NCBI RefSeq assembly: GCF_015706575.1
Contig: NW_024037059.1
Coordinates: forward strand, 26,732,129-26,796,128
Direction of reading: 5' to 3'
From: Patiria miniata
Lineage: Eukaryota; Echinodermata; Asteroidea; Valvatida; Asterinidae
Length of the DNA stretch: 64,000 nt
Shown here piece by piece: positions 60,993-64,000 of this stretch (position 1 is its first letter; each line of letters begins with the position of its first letter). Position numbers and translations under genes: made by a program. The notes below the pieces were generated by a model. The model saw nothing but the letters and a program-made list of their open reading frames with translations, had not been told where the DNA came from and searched no databases.

Positions 60993-63900
60993 CTAAACAA
61001 AATGGGACGAAAATGAGTGATTTAGGCTCATAACGACTGTAGGTCTTACGATTGTCAAGTTTATACGCTTGTCAAGTTTACGGTTGTATTGTTGGGCACA
61101 TCCACCACAAGTTTTTTTTTTTATCTTGCCTCCACAGAGTGGAATTAATAATCGTCTATTGAATCTAATTGAACTGAAGCTGATTGGAATGCATGAATTA
61201 ATGAATTCACAGCTCCTTGTGGAGGACAGTTACTCTTTTATTGTTATGTTAACTATAAGCAGGTGAAGTCTTGGAAAAATAGTACGTTATTTTATAAGGA
61301 TGTGTTTAATGCGTATTTGGACTTGTTTCAACCCAGACAAAATAGCTGTTGCATCCCAGTGTGTTTGGAATAATCAACATAATGTGTATTGATAAAAGGC
61401 CTTGCTTTTATAAGCATTTGTTGGATAAGGGAATTAAGACTGTTAGCGATCTTTCTTTCTTTTTGTTTTTTGCAATGATAATTATTCCTTTTGAAACTTG
61501 GGTAAATAGAGGGGTCCGAAATAATTATTTTTTGCACTGGAGATGTATTATTTCTGCAATATCGATTTTGGGAAGAATATTTTGAAAGAGGGCTTTGCCA
61601 GAAATCAGTGTGTGCCTCAGGGATTTTCATTGAGTCATAAAGGAAAGAGGTATAACATTGTCGCAAACGGCGGACTGGTATGCAAGTCTATTCCTCATTA
61701 TAATATTTTACTGTGTATAGTATTCGGTTCGTTAGTAGTATGACGTCACCTCCAGCACTTTCTGCACGATTGGAACAGGAAGTTAACGCAGCTCGAGCCT
61801 TTGTAGCCAATCGGCGCTAGTAATCAATGGTGGGCGCGCGTGAATGACGTTTTTACTAGCGAATCGGATAGCGTGAATGTATGTGACCCATTTGGTTACG
61901 TCACTAGTGTTATTCAATAGGGTATCATCTTAAGTCATGCGCTGGGCTCTAGCCTAGATTTCGTGTCTACGATCAGTCTGTGTGAGAGAGTTCGGGTCGA
62001 GCACTTGAGGCCGAAGAAGTTTCGCTTTACAGCCATATGGTTGCGAAGACGAAAGCGTGCCGGTTGTCAAGAAAAGCGAATCCGATTACGTACTTAGACG
62101 CTGAACAGAGCAGTGAAATTCGTGAACCTTAAAAAACATGGCATTTTGAACGTTGTGTTTCTCAGAAAATATGCATGCTCAGTATGATTGAAATGCGAAA
62201 TTATAACGGAAGAACAAATTCTAAACTTCATGTCAGTACAAAAAATTGCCATCATCAATGCCGAAACGTCAATACTGGTTACTGGTAAAGCTGACCTTCA
62301 TGTCTGGAAAAAATCATTCGAAAACTTCTCCAAAATCTATGTATTTATATCAATTTCTAGGAATTTCTTCAAGTTGTTATTTCACAAGCAGTTGTACATT
62401 TATATCATCTAAGTTTATTGCGAATTTCAGCTTAATCTGTTGTTGCAAACGCTAGTGTTACACCTTGAACTATCTCCAAGGAAATTTCGACAATGATTTT
62501 TTGCCAACCTAACTCACGTGCATTGCTCAACAAAGCGCCGTAGGCGCTAGCGCTACGGTTGACCGATTTCGGCCCGGCAAAACGATGACGACAGGCATAT
62601 TAGCATATTCATTAGCGTCACTCGGCGTGACTTGGCGTGGGACTCGGTATCGACCAATGGAAGCCGGCAAAGGGTGATATTTATCAACCAATAACTCGTG
62701 AAGGAGGCTTTTCTGCAAATTGTTACTGCACACAATAATTGATAAGAACCTTATTAATAATCGTGAGGCTTGAAAAGATTGACAGATATTGCAAACGCCA
62801 GTGTTACAACTTTCAAAAATGCACGTAGCCAGGCCTATTTTTCCAATTTTAACGAAAAGTAATAAACATGTCACAACGATTTTTAGCACATAGTTACTTG
62901 GATCATTATAAGGGAAATAAACCCAAAAAGTGCATGAAGATATGGTCTTCCAAACGGGAGAAATTAATTCTCAAAGATTTCGCCCGCCAACATGAACATG
63001 TATGTGCGCATGTAGTTTCATTCAAAATAAAGTGTTACGTAACCTTTAGAAATCGCCCTTCTCAAACACACGGCTGTATATTTCCGAGAAGAACGGAGGC
63101 CTGCTCGATTGAGAGACAGGTACCGTTACTGTACTGGTAGAGCTTCTTATTGTTGTCGATTGCCAATAAAAAATTGCTTATAAATTATTGTTATATTGTA
63201 TAATTTTGGGTTAACTCACGTTGCTGGGTGCTTCGGTGGGTTATGATTATAATAGTGTAATTTTCCTAGGCTTGCTCTGTGCAAGCAGAGACAGTGTCAT
63301 ACTTGTAAGCAACTGTATTGTTTGTTTATTTATTGTTTATATATAGGTCACGGAAATCAGAGGCTGGGAAATAGGATACAGGTCGAGCGTTCGACTATAG
63401 CTGAAGATTCATGACCATTGACAATGTGTGCTGCAAATAAAAACACCGCACGCGGCAAGCATTGGCAACATTGATACTCCGAGAGGTATGGACTCCTGCA
63501 CATTTACGGATTTAACCAACTGTTTGTCCATGGGATGAGGCCATTTCTTCACAAAATTATAGGATTAATCTTAATATTATTTTGGGACTTGGGACATCAT
63601 AACATAATGCTATTAGGTGGCACAGCCGGTATTCCGGCTAAACAAACTGTAATTATGAAACTAATTTTGTGGAAAACAGATGAACTTATATGCCTTTTGC
63701 CGCATGCAGCTTTCACAAAGATGGCTCCACCTAACCCGTTTGAACTTTTTACAAACTTAATAGGATTAGCAAACAAGGAAAACCATGATAGATCCCAATG
63801 TTATCCACATTCCGAGGGCATATTGCTTTGAGGTCAACCTCAAATCATGTAAATTTAAGCTATTTGGGACACAAAATAGTCCAAAACTCACAGTAGACTT

Positions 63901-64000
63901 TTAGATACAAACATTCTTTGTATTTAAAACACTGCCTGAGATTTCCGTCTTGAGAATTGGGCTCGCCGCTATAGCCGTTTTTGCTAACCCTCATACCCCT
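60993..64000. other. Right end of window, no gene supported
   Basis: Upstream exons of the FA-domain gene should lie here or beyond but none was recognised. TTGCAAACGCTAGTGTTACA near 62443 recurs as TTGCAAACGCCAGTGTTACA near 62788 in direct orientation. A CRE-like TGACGTCA is at 61741. The open frame at 63535-63831 (+) has no recognisable domain and no start context, so it is not called. Confidence 0.45.

Noticed and set aside
63535..63831. 98-codon plus-strand open frame as a gene
   Set aside because: No recognisable domain, splice context or codon pattern; single isolated frame in AT-rich DNA.

Overview
This is nuclear DNA from an animal. Genes are split by introns of about 0.3-3 kb, with consensus GT/AG splice sites and consistent reading phase. 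The intervening DNA is dense in short palindromic transposons, tRNA-derived SINEs and homopolymer tracts. The gene set (neudesin, selenoprotein L, RNF8, a farnesoic-acid-methyltransferase-type domain) and the presence of selenoprotein L, a family reported from aquatic organisms, suggest an aquatic invertebrate. An echinoderm, hemichordate or lancelet is plausible; the species cannot be fixed from the sequence. No prokaryotic operon, CRISPR array or rRNA was seen.

Layout. 1-15116 is a 218-bp satellite in about 69 head-to-tail copies, with a clear higher-order repeat of about 2.34 kb in its right half. 15117-17497 is a second, unrelated satellite of about 203 bp. The many open frames across both are repeat artefacts. 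18146-20651 (+) is neudesin (NENF), four coding exons. 22623-31609 (+) is an eight-exon selenoprotein L gene whose active site is U-L-P-U, with two in-frame TGA codons at 27979 and 27988. A well-formed SECIS element lies at 32588-32662, beyond a transposon that sits in the 3' UTR. 32663-38957 holds only repeats. 38958-51545 (-) is the E3 ubiquitin ligase RNF8: FHA domain, long coiled coil, C3HC4 RING, then an acidic tail and a CCHC zinc knuckle encoded by two small 3' exons. 51546-59492 is mostly foldback elements plus one possible transmembrane exon. 59493-60992 (-) holds the last two exons of a gene with a farnesoic acid O-methyltransferase-type domain. No further gene could be supported to 64000.

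The genes are not an operon and are not evidently one pathway. NENF is a secreted or ER-lumen heme-binding protein, selenoprotein L a thioredoxin-fold redox protein, and RNF8 a DNA-damage ubiquitin ligase. SELENOL and RNF8 are convergent, with 6.3 kb of repeats between the SECIS and the RNF8 stop codon.

The most useful results are the selenoprotein gene with its two recoded stops and SECIS, which ordinary gene callers would break, and the RNF8 C-terminal extension, which needs two alternative 3' exons to be found. All exon models come from reading splice sites and protein similarity by eye; no alignment or RNA evidence was available.
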